A DNA stretch of 64,000 nt from Cladopsammia gracilis (GCA_022457155.1 JAJGOT010000492.1:565001-629000), one strand, 5' to 3'. Positions 1 through 12,265 are shown, counted from the first letter of the stretch. Program-made: numbers and translations. Notes: a model not told the origin generated them from the sequence alone.

Positions 1-2689
1 GTCATGGATATCTTTTGTACCTTTTATCCGAATTGCCGATATGTCGATCATATGAATGTCTAGTACTAGTTTTTATCGTTTCGTTATAGCTAGTTTTGTT
101 AGAAAAACGAAAGAATTTACCATACTTTTCAATGGTATATTAAAGTTCATTTAAAATATTATGTGATTTTATTGTATTTATTTTCCATCAGCACGCAAAA
201 AATGTACTTAACAAAATCTCAGCCTTGGGTATATTCGCCAAGCTCAGCCTAATTATTCTTCTCATAAAAAGATTCTTATACTTGTATATATATATAAATA
301 GAGTGTACTCGTTAATGCGCCTTCGGTCGAGTTATCCATGATAACGCGCAAGAAAATCCTCCGAAACGCAGAGAATGGTTGCAGAAAATCTCACTTAGTT
401 ATGCAGCCGGGCCCTTGACCTTTACATAAGAATTTCATAAAATTTGGTTTCATTCAAGTACATATACCATCCAAATACTCTTTAATCACTGCTACATAAA
501 AACCCTGATTTCCTACAGGTATGGAAATATGCTTCTAAATTTCCTCTCATTTAATACATGAGATGAGCACAATTTTTCTACATTAAGATCAACCACTTTA
601 ATTTACCAAGTTAGAATCCTCATATTATGTAACTTCTCACAAAGTTTCACATTAAAATGACAGCAATACACGTATATTGACTGATGATTATTTACATTTA
701 TTTGGTTTGCATTTCTTAATATAAACGAGACATTTATAAATACTGTCAGGAACAGTACAGAGCATTAACATATACTAACATTCAACTAACAGCGGTTCAC
801 GTCGCTCATAGCCTCCTACGCAGACGTCCTTTAATAGACGTCCCACGTTCGTGAGGGAGGAAGGATTGCGTGACGAGCCCTAAGGACGTCACGGCTGCGT
901 TTCACTGCAAGGGACAGTTTCATCGCAGACGCTGTTTTCATTACGAAACATTTCGTCCGAATTTCACAATGAATATTCACATTCAGTAATAACACTGTTG
1001 TTTTGTATAGTCCTTTACTCTCTCGAACCAGTATGCCAATGCAGCTATAAAAGTGACCATGTTTTCAAGGTTTAAAAAAATCGGGCCGGCAAATCGGCAA
1101 ATCGAATTGATCGAAACAAATACGGCCCTAATTATCGAAAGAAAAGGATTTTTGGGATTTAAATTAGCACAAATGACAAAAAAGCACAACGTTAAAGGAA
1201 ACGCGAGTCATGATTTCAAAAGCGCTCGCACTGCCCGCTCTCTAGAAGGTAAACACAGGGAAAACCCATCAAAGTGGTCCTCCAACATGGCGGACGGTAA
1301 TTCAAGGGTCACCTGAGCGCACACACTCTATAGGAATTCGCGCATTTAATTAAAATCGACGTGTTTATTGACCTTTATTGAGATAAGCGGTTTAAGGTTA
1401 AAAGAATGTCTCAAGAATGTGTAAGCTGAGAGCACCAGAACTTTCGTTCATTCAGGCCAGTGATTTCTGGCGCGGACTCGACTGTCTGTGAGTGACTCGT
1501 GAGTATTTTGCTATCAATATTTAATTCACCTCAAAACACAAATTCTCCTTTCTGGTCCCCATACATTTCGTGTAAGACAAATCAGGACAAATTGTTAAAG
1601 GATCAAGAGAACTCATCTTGGGTGATCATTATCGTAATTCTTATCACCTCTGTACTTAATAGTACATTGATACTACAAGGAGAAATTTGGTACTGAACAC
1701 TACTGGCGCTTCAGTAAAAGGTTAATTCAAAATGCACATACTGTAAACTATAAAGCAAAAAATCACAGGTTTTTATACCGTGATAAACCCAATTGAACAG
1801 ATATACATAAATTAACTTAAAAAACATAGACATTTTCATGCCCCTCACATTTTACATTAAAGCTTTCAGAGCTTTTCAAACCCAATTCACAAACTCTTTT
1901 AAAACCCTTCCCTTTCTCAATACTTCTCAGACCTCTACAAAATAAAATATCGCCAAATAAATTGCCCTCTTCCAACGTTCTCTAAAATCTCAGTTAACTA
2001 AATCAAGCTATGAATATATCGCTTCATCACGCCACAAACCTGCGCTCGCCAAACCCCTTTCAAAAAAATCATCAACCTATAAATATATCCCTTTGTCAAA
2101 CCACAAACATCCCCTCCCTAAACTACTTTCAAAAAATATGCAACTCGACTCTTGTTTTCTTATTGATAATATCTAACACAAATCTGCTAACAAATATGCA
2201 CTAGGAATGTCCCCACAAATTCACTAAAAAGTCTATTAATAGTATCTAACGCATTTTTTGCTAACAAAAATGCATAAAGAATGCATGTTAGCCCACATAA
2301 ACTCCTGTAAGTTAAACATTAACTTACAGGAGATAAAAATGCATTTAACCCGGTCAGGACACACCAAGGGATAATAAAGTAAAGTTAAGAAGTCTTTATT
2401 GTGTAACATTTTCGATTTTTCTATCGCTTCTCAATTCTGTGACAAATCGTATTATTACCATAACAGAATACCGGCTTCAAACTGTAATTAGATGTGGCTC
2501 ACACACCACGGTTGGGCTGCCTGTGGTTAGGCCGGCTCACGGTAAAGGCACGTCGGACTGTATAAAAAACAGAGACACAAAACGACATTCATGAACATTA
2601 AAATCCATGATTTCAGCACTTTATCCATTACTGAAGCCCACCAAGCGTAAGTGGAAGCATAACAGCGCTTTGCTTAATTAACTTACCGC
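1..2689. other. Non-coding stretch, no gene recognised
   Basis: I see only short AT-rich ORFs on both strands here, without domains, convincing splice context or family resemblance. There is a short TA run near 283-297. The stretch lies upstream of the first rolling stone-like gene and may hold distal regulatory DNA, but nothing in it can be named. Confidence 0.5.
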
Positions 2690-2754
2690 CTTATGAGCCT
2701 TCTGCTTGTTCGTGACTTCCGTTGATTGTACGTGACAAAAACCGGATATGCGAC

Positions 2755-2776
2755 ATGCAAATCACGATATTTGCAT
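2755..2776. promoter_or_regulatory. Inverted pair of octamer (POU-type) motifs
   Basis: ATGCAAAT at 2755-2762 and its exact reverse complement ATTTGCAT at 2769-2776 are separated by six bases, 32 bp upstream of a TATAAA box. ATGCAAAT is the classical octamer bound by POU homeodomain proteins. The copy at 3516-3537 keeps the left half-site and has one change in the right. Binding is inference. Confidence 0.5.
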
Positions 2777-2807
2777 ACGTCGTCTTAACACCCATACATT
2801 AGCATTT

Positions 2808-2813
2808 TATAAA
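2808..2813 (+). promoter_or_regulatory. TATA box of rolling stone-like gene, first promoter copy
   Basis: TATAAA lies 96 bp upstream of the exon 1 ATG (2909) and is conserved at 3570-3575 in the duplicated promoter, 89 bp upstream of the second ATG. The position suits a core promoter with a 5' UTR of about 65 nt. Confidence 0.5.
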
Positions 2814-3454
2814 GTCGACAGAAATTGAATTTAAATATACACATGTCATCTGCTTTATACCAAGCACATCTTCAGTTGAACTGCGTGTAAAGTCGAGCTT
2901 CTACAATCATGTTTCGCGACGAATTTCGCTTAAGACATTTCAAACTGCAGCATCCCCTTCATCGCGAATTCACTGACTCAAAGGTAAGATCACAACAAAC
3001 TGTCCATGAAATCACAAGTCAAAGGTGTTGTTAAGTTTACAATTCACAGCGGGTTATATCATCTTTTGGCTGCGGCTGCACTTGGTGATGGGTTATTTTT
3101 TAGTTATCCGGTTATTTTTTTTAAAACGATAATAACTCGGTGAAATTATGAGCGGCCGCACTTCGGAAAGTTGAACTTTGGACGTGAGAGATCTTTATCA
3201 TTTGCTCTATCACTTTATTCTTTTTGTAACATTGTTAAGTTTCTTTTCATCTGATGGGAACAAGGAATGAAATTAGCTAGTCCGCCAAAGCATTCTCCGG
3301 GTAGTATAAACCACGAGTGCGGCGAAAGCAGCGAGCACGTCGACAAAAACAATAGGTTTAACCGAAGGGTCAGAGCAAAGTGTCCGTATTAGAGAGGTGT
3401 CCGTATTATAGAGGTCACCACGATGACGTCACTTTGAATACTTCACTGATTTCT

Positions 3455-3965
3455 GCTTGTAGTTCGTGACTTTCGCTGGTATTTTATAATACGTGATAAC
3501 AATCGGATATGCGACATGCAAATCACGATATTTGTATACGTCAGTTACACCCACACATAATTAGCATTTTATAAAGTGGACAGAAATCGAATTTAAATCT
3601 ACATCTGCTTTATAGAAAGCAAAACTTCAGTTGAACTGCATGTAAAGTCGAGCTTCTACAAACATGTTTCGCGACGAATTTCGCTTAAGACATTTCAAAC
3701 TGCAGCATCCCCTACATCGCGAATTCACCGACTCAAAGGTAAGATCGCAAGTCAAAGGTGTTGTTAAGTTTACAATTCACAGCGCGATATATTATCTTTA
3801 GGCCTCTCGGCCCATCCCTCTGCTCCCCATCTGCGGCCTCACTTGGCTATGGGTTATTTTTTTCGTTACTCGGTTATTAAAAAAATCGATAATAACTCGG
3901 TGAAAAGGTGTAATGGAATAAAGGAGTTTATTTTTATGAGCGGCCGCACTTCAGAAAGTTGAACT
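3455..3965 (+). repeat. Promoter plus first-exon duplication, copy 2
   Basis: Second copy of the promoter/exon 1 block at about 2700-3175, lying closer to exon 2. It keeps an intact ATG, a 25-codon open exon and a GT donor, so either copy could serve as an alternative first exon. One of its two octamer half-sites is altered (ATTTGTAT instead of ATTTGCAT). Confidence 0.8.
3664..3738 (+). CDS. Alternative first exon of rolling stone-like copy 1
   Basis: A 75-nt exon from ATG to AAG followed by GTAAGA. It encodes 25 residues identical or nearly identical to those of the exon at 2909-2983 and closely similar to those of the intact paralogue's exon 1 at 12266-12340 (all begin MFRDE and end in SK). 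Phase 0 at the donor matches exon 2 at 6951. It is present because of the tandem promoter/exon duplication; which copy is used cannot be told from sequence. Confidence 0.65.
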
Positions 3966-5146
3966 TTTGTCTCATTAACTTTCAGGAGAATATTTGGGTT
4001 TAACTTGCATTCTTTTCATAAGATTTGTCTTTACCGTTCGCGGGAAAATTTAGAAGCATTTTTATGAAAAACTAAGAATACGATTTCTCGCTTCTCAGCT
4101 AACCTGTACCCTTCAAATTTGATCGGCAGCATCTTTTGCTAGGTGTCTTTACTTTGTAATTCATAGAAATTGCAGAATGTCAATTTACCTCAAATTATCG
4201 AGTATCAAACTCCCGATTTTTCCCATGCATTTACTGTAAATTTCGCCGTGTTTGCCCCTCAACCAAGATGGCGTCAGAAACCGTGACAAGGTCTATTAGC
4301 TCGGCGGCGAAGGCAGCGAGCGCGGCAAAAACAATGCCTCTGCACGCGTGTCATTTTTTACATTTTCGTACTTTTTTTTGCCGTTCGCTGCAAAAGATCA
4401 AATAATAGGTTTTGTGGAGAACGTAAAGACAAGACGGATAATTTACTTGCTGTATTTGAGATCGAAAGCCGTTTGCGTACACGAGGGGGTCAAAAATAAC
4501 CGCGTAAGTGGAGATAGTTGACAGATCGGGAAAATTTATCGACATAAACAACCCGGCGAGGTGGTTTTAAAAAACCTAACTCGGGTAAAAAAAAGTCTAT
4601 TGTCCTTTAGTTAATTTCCATGTGAACAAAAAACAAGGTTTCAAGTCTAGAAACACCAAAAATACGCTGCTGCATCAGGAATTTTGTTAACCCAGTTTAT
4701 TTTAATAATTAATTAGAAATAACCCGTAACTACCCTAGCGCTGCCACAGCCAATATGTGGCAATATTTAATGAAGTTGCAGCGGCTGTTGTTGATTCTCC
4801 GGTCCCTACTTCAATACTAGGTATTTTCTCTTGGTTCACCGTTTTTCCTCCTCCATATAAAAACAACGAACATTTCTGATAATGGAGTATTAAATAGGGA
4901 TTATTATTCCATAATATATTCACCGGTTGTTAAAGTAAAATCAATCTACTGCACTTGTAGTTTGTTGACTGTTCATTGCTTGGTATATATATATATATTG
5001 ATGCATATTTTCCCTAAATTCTATGTTAGTTTAGTTAGATAGAACCAATAAAGGATATTTTACACTTAGGATATTTTAAACTTAGTTTATACTTTATTTT
5101 TCAGCTGTAGAGAAACACTCCCATCTTCTCCCACCGGTTCTTATAG
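3966..5146. other. Intron sequence, no feature recognised
   Basis: Part of the first intron of rolling stone-like copy 1. It holds a TA microsatellite near 4985-4999 and short uninformative ORFs, and I recognise nothing else. Confidence 0.5.
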
Positions 5147-5706
5147 GCCCCGTCCACACGTACCCGTTTTCGTTTGAAAACGCAAAAGTTTCTTTCCGTT
5201 TTTCAAAATCTCTCCGTCCACACGTAGCGTTTTCGAATCGTTATTGCCTGTCCACACGTATACGCAAAAAACGACTGAAAACACTTCAAATGCCTCTAAA
5301 GAGCATGCGCACCACTGAGTTTAGCCGAGCATGCGAGTTGTTTGTGGCTTTTCATCGCTTTTTATCGATTTCCTTTAGTCTTTAGAAAAAAAAAGCATTC
5401 AAAAATATCGAAAACTCAACGAGAGAGCGACTGTTTTGTTTGGACAGATGAAGCAAACGCATGCGTAGTGGACTGAATTCGATCTCTTGAAGTCATCGTT
5501 TTTGAAAAGTTCCGTTTTCAGGTGTCCGCACGAGAACGCGGAAACACCGTTTTCAAAAGTTTCCACTTTGGAAAGCGTTTTCAAAAGTTAAGTTTCCGTT
5601 TTCGGTGACCGTTTTCATCGGATACGTGTGGACGGGAAGCGAACAGGCGAAAACGGAAAAAAAACTTATGCGTTTTCAAACGAAAACGGGTACGTGTGGA
5701 CGGGGC
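5147..5706. mobile_element. Small inverted-repeat (MITE-like) element
   Basis: The ends are inverted: 5147 begins GCCCCGTCCACACGTACCCG and the complement ends at 5706. The match continues about 45 bp, followed by further imperfect inverted segments rich in GTTTTC/GAAAAC. It is about 560 bp with no coding capacity. Clear target duplications are not visible, so the superfamily is unassigned. It sits in the intron of rolling stone-like copy 1. Confidence 0.75.
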
Positions 5707-5755
5707 AATAAGTCGCCTTTTCGCTTGTTAAAACATCAGTTAACAAGTCATGCTG

Positions 5756-6042
5756 GAGCGGTTTTCAATTGAGTATCGAAAGTAATTTCACAATTGCTTT
5801 GGTTTTGCATTGCTACATTTTGTGATTGGCTAAAAAAACTCGTGCCACTTTCTCAACCAATCAGAAGTAAAACTGAAACCAATCGTGACTTGCCTGCACG
5901 CGTCTTCCCGCGCTTGGCGCCGGTTACATGTAACTATTTGCGTTGTGCTCTGATTGGTTCATTGGATTGTCTGCGCCTGTTATGATTGGTCAGAGTAATT
6001 GCTTCGGTTTTGGTTTTAGCACACTCAATTGAAAACCGCTCT
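5756..6042. mobile_element. MITE of the GAGCGGTTTTCAATTGAG family, copy 1
   Basis: About 287 bp with inverted ends reading GAGCGGTTTTCAATTGAGT. It contains several GATTGG/CCAATC boxes and a CACGCG...CCCGCGC segment. Related copies occur at 26791-27088 and about 37930-38296 in this window. It is non-coding; the superfamily was not determined. Confidence 0.8.
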
Positions 6043-6950
6043 GTTAGATAATCGCCAATCTATAATCGCTAATTTATGCTCAAACCTGAATCCACAAATT
6101 ATTTGTGAACCCTGAGATATAATAAAAATGTCCTGACTTAAATCCTTGTAAAAAAAAACCGTTTACTCGTAAAATCATCGTACTAAAAATTGAATTGCGA
6201 TATTATTACAAAGAATATTAAAAACTGAAAAAAAACCCGGCTCGCATTGCGAGTTCGGCGGCTGTTGTACATTTAGATTTGGTGAAATTTTCGTCGCATT
6301 CTTGAAGAAAAACTATGCGAAACTGTTCCGTAGTTTGAAAATGAGTTTATAATTTGCATATGAATAAAAACTTTTATTTAATGACTGTTTTGTGCATCTG
6401 ACCTGGCCTAGTTTTGAAAACGAGGCTGAAGGCGATCTGGAACTGACCAATTTCAGTAATGATCCGCATAAGAAGGATAGCGCCAACGGCCATGCACGAT
6501 GGAATGTCAACTTTTTTCATTGTTACAACTAGTGATCTCATTGGCCTAGACTAAAAAGCTGCTAAAAAGTTAAGGTTCAAGGTGCATTTTATCTATTTTT
6601 TTTTTTTTTTTTTTTTAAGGTTTCAAGTAATTTGAGACCCAATCGCACATCATGCAAGTTTTAAAAGATATTGTATTTGGGGAAATTCATCAAAGAAGCA
6701 ACATTATTAGCTATTGTCTTCTGCTATTCTGATTGGTTAAGCACGAACATTTCCTAAAATTTATTTGAGGCAAATGGATTTTCTTTATTTTTATAATGAA
6801 ATATAATTATGAACCATCAGCCCCTCCTCTATTCTTGAAACCAAAGATATTCTATGTGGGGAGCCAATGCCGTAGAACAATGAACGAAGTTTGCTATAGT
6901 TCTTATGTGGAGCATTGCTTTAACACTTGTTTGACTTTCTTTCTTTTCAG
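6043..6950. other. Remainder of intron, T-rich
   Basis: Intron sequence up to the acceptor of exon 2 of rolling stone-like copy 1. It includes a T run at about 6596-6616 and no recognisable gene or repeat family. Confidence 0.5.
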
Positions 6951-7712
6951 TGGTTGCCCCTGCCTGCATTTATTGTATATCGCTTGATAGTCCTCGCTTA
7001 CAACTTTGCATGGCTCATCTACAACATACATAAGTTTGGAGGAAAGCTGTTTATTTTCCTAACAAACTGGTCCTTTACTTTGCTAAACATCTATTTTATT
7101 CTGGCAACAACGCTTTCCTGCATTGCTCTGTACAACGACATGAAAAGCCGAACAGAACCTCGTCCCGGTGAAAGCAGAGAAACCGCGCCAGCGGTCGAGA
7201 TCGAAATGGGGACTGGTGACGTGGAAGAGGACTCAGGCGAGAGCGCCCGCGAGACGGACGCCCTGCGGTGGGAGCACAAGCTGCTGTGGCTTATCTACAT
7301 ACTTTCTGCCACTGCAGGCTTGTGGATAACTGCAGGGTACTGAACAGTGCTGATCGGAGATGACGTCATCGATGCAAATAACATTACCAAGCATGCGCTC
7401 AACTCCGTGTTCATGTTGATTGACACGTGGCTTAGCTCGATCCCAGTGCGTCTGGTCCATTGGCTGTACGCCCTGTTGTACCTTGCTGTATACATTCTCT
7501 TCTCTGTGATCTATTGGCTGCTGGGTGGGACGAATAACCAAGGGAAGCCCTACATCTACTTTGCTTTGAATTATGACGACTTCCAGGCGAACATTGGAGG
7601 CCTTTTAGTGGTTTTTCTGCTTCTTGTTTTGCCAGTACTACATCTATTTTTGTTTGGCGTCACCAAGTTACGAGATTATCTGCATAAAAGGCATCGTGAG
7701 AGGAGTGAATAA

Positions 7713-10362
7713 TTAACAATTAACAGTGAACAATTAACCCCCCCGGGGGGGGGGGGGGGCTCCGAAATAAAAATGACGGGGATGCTCGTCGGAAATTTTC
7801 GAAAAACTCCCCAAAAGGTACCACAATTCCGTTTGATGGGCGTGGCTCAAAATAATTTTTACCCCTAAGAGGTACAAATTCTAAAACAACGCATGTCATA
7901 TTCTGTCATATCATTTCGCCTCATACCCTAAAAGGTACCGCGATTCGATAATTCTAACGGTAGTCATTTTAGATTGTAACACCCTAAGCGGTATCAATCT
8001 ACAAATTTCAGGGGGTTTCAGGTTTCATGAATTTTGTTTTTCGCCCTTTGCTTGTGCAGGCTTTGTTTTTTTTTTTTTTCGGGTGAAACCCTCTGCGCGA
8101 ATTTTTTTTAGACAAATATTGCTTTGTTTGTCATTTACTATAAAAAGAAATATTTCACAAAAAAAAAATTGTTGTACTTCGTAGGTTAAAGACCATTTTG
8201 ATCATTATATTTATAGCTGAATGTTTGAAAACATGGCCGACGAAAATTACAGCAATTTCACTACAACTAGCTATAGGCTCCGAACAGCCCGAAAATCTCA
8301 GAAAAATAAGGCCAAGCACACTCACAGACGCCTTACTTATGGCGACATGGTTTTCGAAAATCCAACTAGATTTAGAATGGTTAAAATTAAAATAATGGCA
8401 TACACTATTTGTTATTTACTGATTGTTGTCTTTTCACTATACATGCACTTTTTATAAACAGCGCAATTCATATCGAATGTTTTACAAATATTTGCGTCAG
8501 GAAGCTTTTATATTAAAATATCTACCATGCAACACTTGAAATTCTATTTTTTATCACAATCACACACAGCAATCCTTTAATATCAGAAGATGAGATTTTG
8601 AGGCTTGATGAAAATAATTTGTGACTTCGCACTTTTAATACCACTGGCTGCCACTTGTTACGGAACATTTTTCGGTAAAAAGGAAGATTTCAGTTTACTT
8701 TGAAACAGCATAATCTTCCATAATCGTAAGCTAGTTGTATAGATATTATGCACCTGCTCTTAGAACAAAGCCTTCGAATAAGAAATGAGCTCTAGGCTCT
8801 AAGAGGTTCCGAGGGTGTGAAAACTAATGTCATTAGAATTTCCTCCATTTGTTTAGCTTACGCAAGTCAAACTGCGTTGTCGAAATACTATTGGCTACAA
8901 CTCATTTATGACAATTGTCCGTTTACTGAGTAACTCCGAGTTCTGCCTGCAAGTGAGTGAGTCAAGAACACCATTAAACACCATGTTCCTTGATGATGTT
9001 TTGGTCCACTTGATATAAAATATCCCGGAAGGGTAGCAGGGCACCTCTCGCTCAGCCATGGAGCTAAATTTCCCCCCCCCCCCCCCCCCCAAAAAAAAAA
9101 AAAAAAAACCCTGTTACACAATGAAAACCAGACTTATGGTGGTATTAATTTTTTTTTTTTAAGTAGCAGTGTTGCTGTGTTTTTTTTAGTAGCCGTGAAA
9201 GTTTTAACTTTTACTAGCTTACAACATGTAAATATACAAATGAACTTTTTCATTGTGTTGTATACTTATTATTCAAGGGGACACGAACCCCTTCTCTATT
9301 GAATTTTACTGTCGGCACAAATAATTTTATAAAATATTGCAAAGATACCAAATTCTAGTTATCACAAATAATTATATACTTAAAAGTTCAATATTGAAAC
9401 TGTTTATGGATAAAAACATGTATTTATTACATTTATCATAATGCAGTAATGTGTAATACAGTACATGTGTGTTGCAGGAACACTGATTGCAAAATTAATG
9501 AAACCAGACTTTGTGATATAAAGGTTGTTTATGAAACCAAAAACAAAGTACTGAATATTTGTCTCCTTTCAATAAAAAAAAATAGTTATTTTTTGTTTAT
9601 TCTTATTGTGCCTGGCGATATTGATTATTTCTGAATGACATTTCCGGCTATTGAAAAATATGATTCATCACCTTACAGTTCTGTTGTCATAGGAAATTAC
9701 GAACACGACGAACACCATTAAAGACCAGGGGTAGGGGCCCAAGAATATTTTGAATTTTTGAAACACCAAGAACGCTATTTTAATAGGAAATTTGGCAGAA
9801 TTTTGTATTTTAAATAAAGACCGCAAAAGGACTTTTCCTTCTACACGAATTTTTTTGTTTGCTTTCCTTGCATTTTCCCGCGCACAATTTTTTTTTGTTT
9901 TTTTTTTTCCTCACCCCCACCATCACTTTTGTAATGGTCCGTCCCTTATAGAGAGTTTTGTTACAGTAAAATGACTGAAACCGGCAGGGACCAACACCAG
10001 GTGTCCGTCTTACAGAAGCCGGTCCGTTAAGAGAGAGTTGACTTTATAGAATGCGCCTGCAAGCATGCGCGAGTCGCCGTTTAGTGTAATATTAGCGTAC
10101 TAATGGTAGCCCGTAAACAGGGCTTCTGGTTAGAGATAGGGCGAAAAGAAAGGCCGTGAAAAGAAAAGAAAGATCGCAAGCGAAGCAAGCCGAGGGAAGC
10201 TTGGGGAAAAGTAAAGGGGAAAGGGGCTTTTAATCTCCTTTTTCTCTTGGCCGAGCAAATGGGCGATCGGCGATCGACCAAGCAAGCGATAGTAATGCGA
10301 GCAGATCGAGGGCGCTGGGGAAGAAGCGGGAAGAGAAAGGCTACGCTCCGCCTCTACTCCCC
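7713..10362. other. Intergenic stretch with homopolymer runs
   Basis: Between the two rolling stone-like genes. It includes a C/G run at about 7738-7760 and a C-then-A run at about 9073-9108. Short ORFs near 8221 and 9449 have no recognisable domain. Phrases such as GTCCGTTAAGAG near 10020 resemble dispersed repeat fragments seen again near 3380 and 14400. Confidence 0.5.
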
Positions 10363-11402
10363 GCGGTCAAACGAGAGAAAAGTGACTATCACCCCTAGAA
10401 AGTTATTTACAAAATCAGCTCTATGTTCAGTGAATAGTTGAATGGTAAAATATTTCTTGTTTTGAACGACGTGTTAGTGAGTTATAGAGATTTGAATTTA
10501 CAAAATGGTAATTATATGACGTCAACCCGGGAATCATTTAGTATACAACTACTTGTTTTCACCTTCAAGTAATATTTTTTTATGAATCAATTGACTATCC
10601 CCAGTTTATTTTTAATATTTATCAAATATATTATCCTCAAGCTGTAAACTGCGTATTGTAAATTGGCGTAGAAATTATGGCAAATTCCCGAGTTGACGTC
10701 ATCTAATTAGCATTTTGTAAATTCAAATCTCTATAACTCACAAACGCGACATTCAAAACAAGGAATATTTTACCATTCAACTATACAATGTACATAGAGT
10801 TGATTTTGAAAATAACTTTCTAGGGGTGATAGGCACTTTAAGCAAAGTACTTAAAAGTTAATGTTGTCATTTTCACTTTTAAAGTTTAATATATTACCAA
10901 TACACTGTCAATTTACCAAAAGTTTTGAAAGTTTACCAAAAAAGTTCCAAGCGTTTAAAAACTGTGAACTGCAGAATTGTCGGCGCCATTTGCCAACATA
11001 ATTTTGATCAGGCGCAAAGAGTTTTAGTCAGTTTTTAACGGAAGAAAGCTCATCATTTCGTGAAAAATTAAAAGATAGTAACGTCAACTATTTTTCTTGT
11101 ACATCCTTGCCCATATTTCCATTTAATATTAAATAAAATCCCACTAATATAAATAAAACCTCGTCCGAGGCGTTTTTCGTTTTATTTAGTGGGATTTTAT
11201 TTAATATTAAATGGAAATACGGGCAAGGATGAATTTAAAAAAAAAAATAGTTGACGTTACTATCTTTTTTGGTAAACTTTCAAAACGTTTGGTAAATTGA
11301 CAATGTATTGGCAATATATTAAACTTTAAACAGTGAAAATGACAACCTTAACTTTTAAATACTTTGCTTAACTTTTGCAAATTTCTCTCGTTTGACCGCG
11401 AT
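10363..11402. mobile_element. Large foldback element, host of a nested MITE
   Basis: The ends are inverted: CGCGGTCAAACGAGAGAAA at the left and its complement finishing near 11402. The arms continue as matching inverted sequence at about 10838-10940 and 11270-11385, and the centre (about 11060-11260) is itself a near-perfect palindrome with a spacer around 11150-11180. The left arm is interrupted by the element at 10381-10837. A solitary copy of the right arm occurs at about 39018-39155. No coding capacity is seen. Confidence 0.75.
10381..10837. mobile_element. TTAA-type foldback MITE, copy 1
   Basis: Inverted termini AGTG..CTATCACCCCTAG and their complement, with long inverted arms (about 10395-10545 versus 10680-10825). 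The right flank is TTAA; the left flank has lost it. Comparison with the intact opposite arm of the surrounding element shows about 15 bp missing on the left side. The same family occurs at 28232-28773, where both flanks are TTAA. Confidence 0.75.
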
Positions 11403-11423
11403 TAGAGGGCATAGAGGTTTTTG

Positions 11424-11506
11424 GATTGCTTGAAACGTGAACAAGATATTTCCATTAAAGCCATGTCAAATGGCGGGAAAATGGCGTTCAGGTGGACCCC
11501 GCCTTA
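11424..11506. repeat. Dispersed repeat fragment, also at 15395-15483
   Basis: About 80 bp around TTGGATTGCTTGAAACGTGA recurs at 15395-15483 in the same orientation with a handful of differences. It is probably part of an unclassified interspersed repeat. Confidence 0.6.
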
Positions 11507-11636
11507 AATATGCAAAAGTCACCTATAAAATATACATAAAACGTAATGTGCGGGTGTTTCTTCATAATGACCACCCGAAAGTCGGTGATCTCTTAAAGTA
11601 TCCATAGCAAATACATGAGAGTCAGTCAGTTGTAGA

Positions 11637-11712
11637 TCCCGGAGCCCGAGCCCGATCCCGAGCCCAAAGCCGATCTCGTTCCCGTTCCCGATGCCGATCC
11701 CGAGCCCGAGAG
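11637..11712. repeat. GC-rich degenerate hexamer repeat
   Basis: About 12 degenerate copies of CCCGAG/CCCGAT/CCCGTT in tandem. It is a simple repeat; the short ORF across it is repeat-derived and not a gene. Confidence 0.7.
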
Positions 11713-12265
11713 CTTGCTCGCTTCGCGATTGCGCTTCCCTTGCCTTTGCGTTTCTTCTGTTTTATTCTATATTGTTTTACCATTTCTCCATGTATCCCCT
11801 TTTCGTCTGCTTTCTCCCACACCTCAACTTCATTCCCAGGGTCTTCTCGGTTGTCATACTCCAACCACCGCCATTTTAAAAACCGAGGAGACCCTGGGGA
11901 CGAGGGTGCGACCACCCGGCCGAAAACGTGGCAGTAAAAGTTTGATTTAAACATATTCTACCGCTTCTTGAACAACGGCTCAAAAAAGGCCAAAAACACA
12001 TTCTCCTTAATTAATAAAGACATAACAGGTATAGATAAGCCGTGATTTTTGGCTGATACGATACCATAAGAGTGTTGCGTGATTTTTTTCACAATATAAA
12101 GCGCGTGATATTCGAGAAGGTGATAAGCGATCTTATTGCATGTACGTGTTATCGCCAGCCCACAAAAGATTCCAAGAAAGAATTTAATAATTCTTCTATT
12201 TAAACAAGGAAACATAAATTGGTATCTACATTTGATCGACATCAAAGAAAGCTTCTCCGACAACC

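Larger units (their letters stand above)
2700..3175 (+). repeat. Promoter plus first-exon duplication, copy 1
   Basis: This block recurs about 755 bp downstream (about 3455-3965). The shared order is an octamer-containing segment, a TATAAA box, a 5' UTR, a 25-codon first exon and its splice donor, then a block that includes a NotI-like GCGGCCGC. Divergence is modest, mainly small indels and substitutions. It is a tandem duplication of the promoter and exon 1 of the rolling stone-like gene. The outer limits are estimated by eye. Confidence 0.8.
2909..7712 (+). pseudogene. Rolling stone-like membrane protein, copy 1, with premature TGA
   Basis: Multi-pass membrane protein resembling Drosophila rolling stone, which acts in myoblast fusion. 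Exon 1 is 2909-2983 (alternative copy 3664-3738), 25 codons ending in AAG before GTAAGA. Exon 2 runs 6951-7712 after a TTTTCAG acceptor and opens WLPLPAFIVYRL, followed by several hydrophobic segments. The frame is open from 6951 to 7340, meets TGA at 7341-7343 where the paralogue at 13486-14298 has TGG (Trp) in the context GYW, and then continues open to the TAA at 7710-7712 with clear homology (NNITK, LNSVFML, LSSIPVRL). This one nonsense change is the only visible lesion, so the copy may be a very young pseudogene, a null allele, a read-through gene or a sequence error. Downstream homology makes the call firm; functional status is open. Confidence 0.75.

Noticed and set aside
1053..1316. 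87-codon ORF near the left end
   Set aside because: No recognisable domain or splice context; overlapped by an equally long antisense ORF.
8198..8457. Two overlapping ORFs (65 and 78 codons) as a small gene
   Set aside because: No conserved motif, start context or neighbour support. Such ORFs are expected by chance in 2.6 kb of AT-rich DNA.
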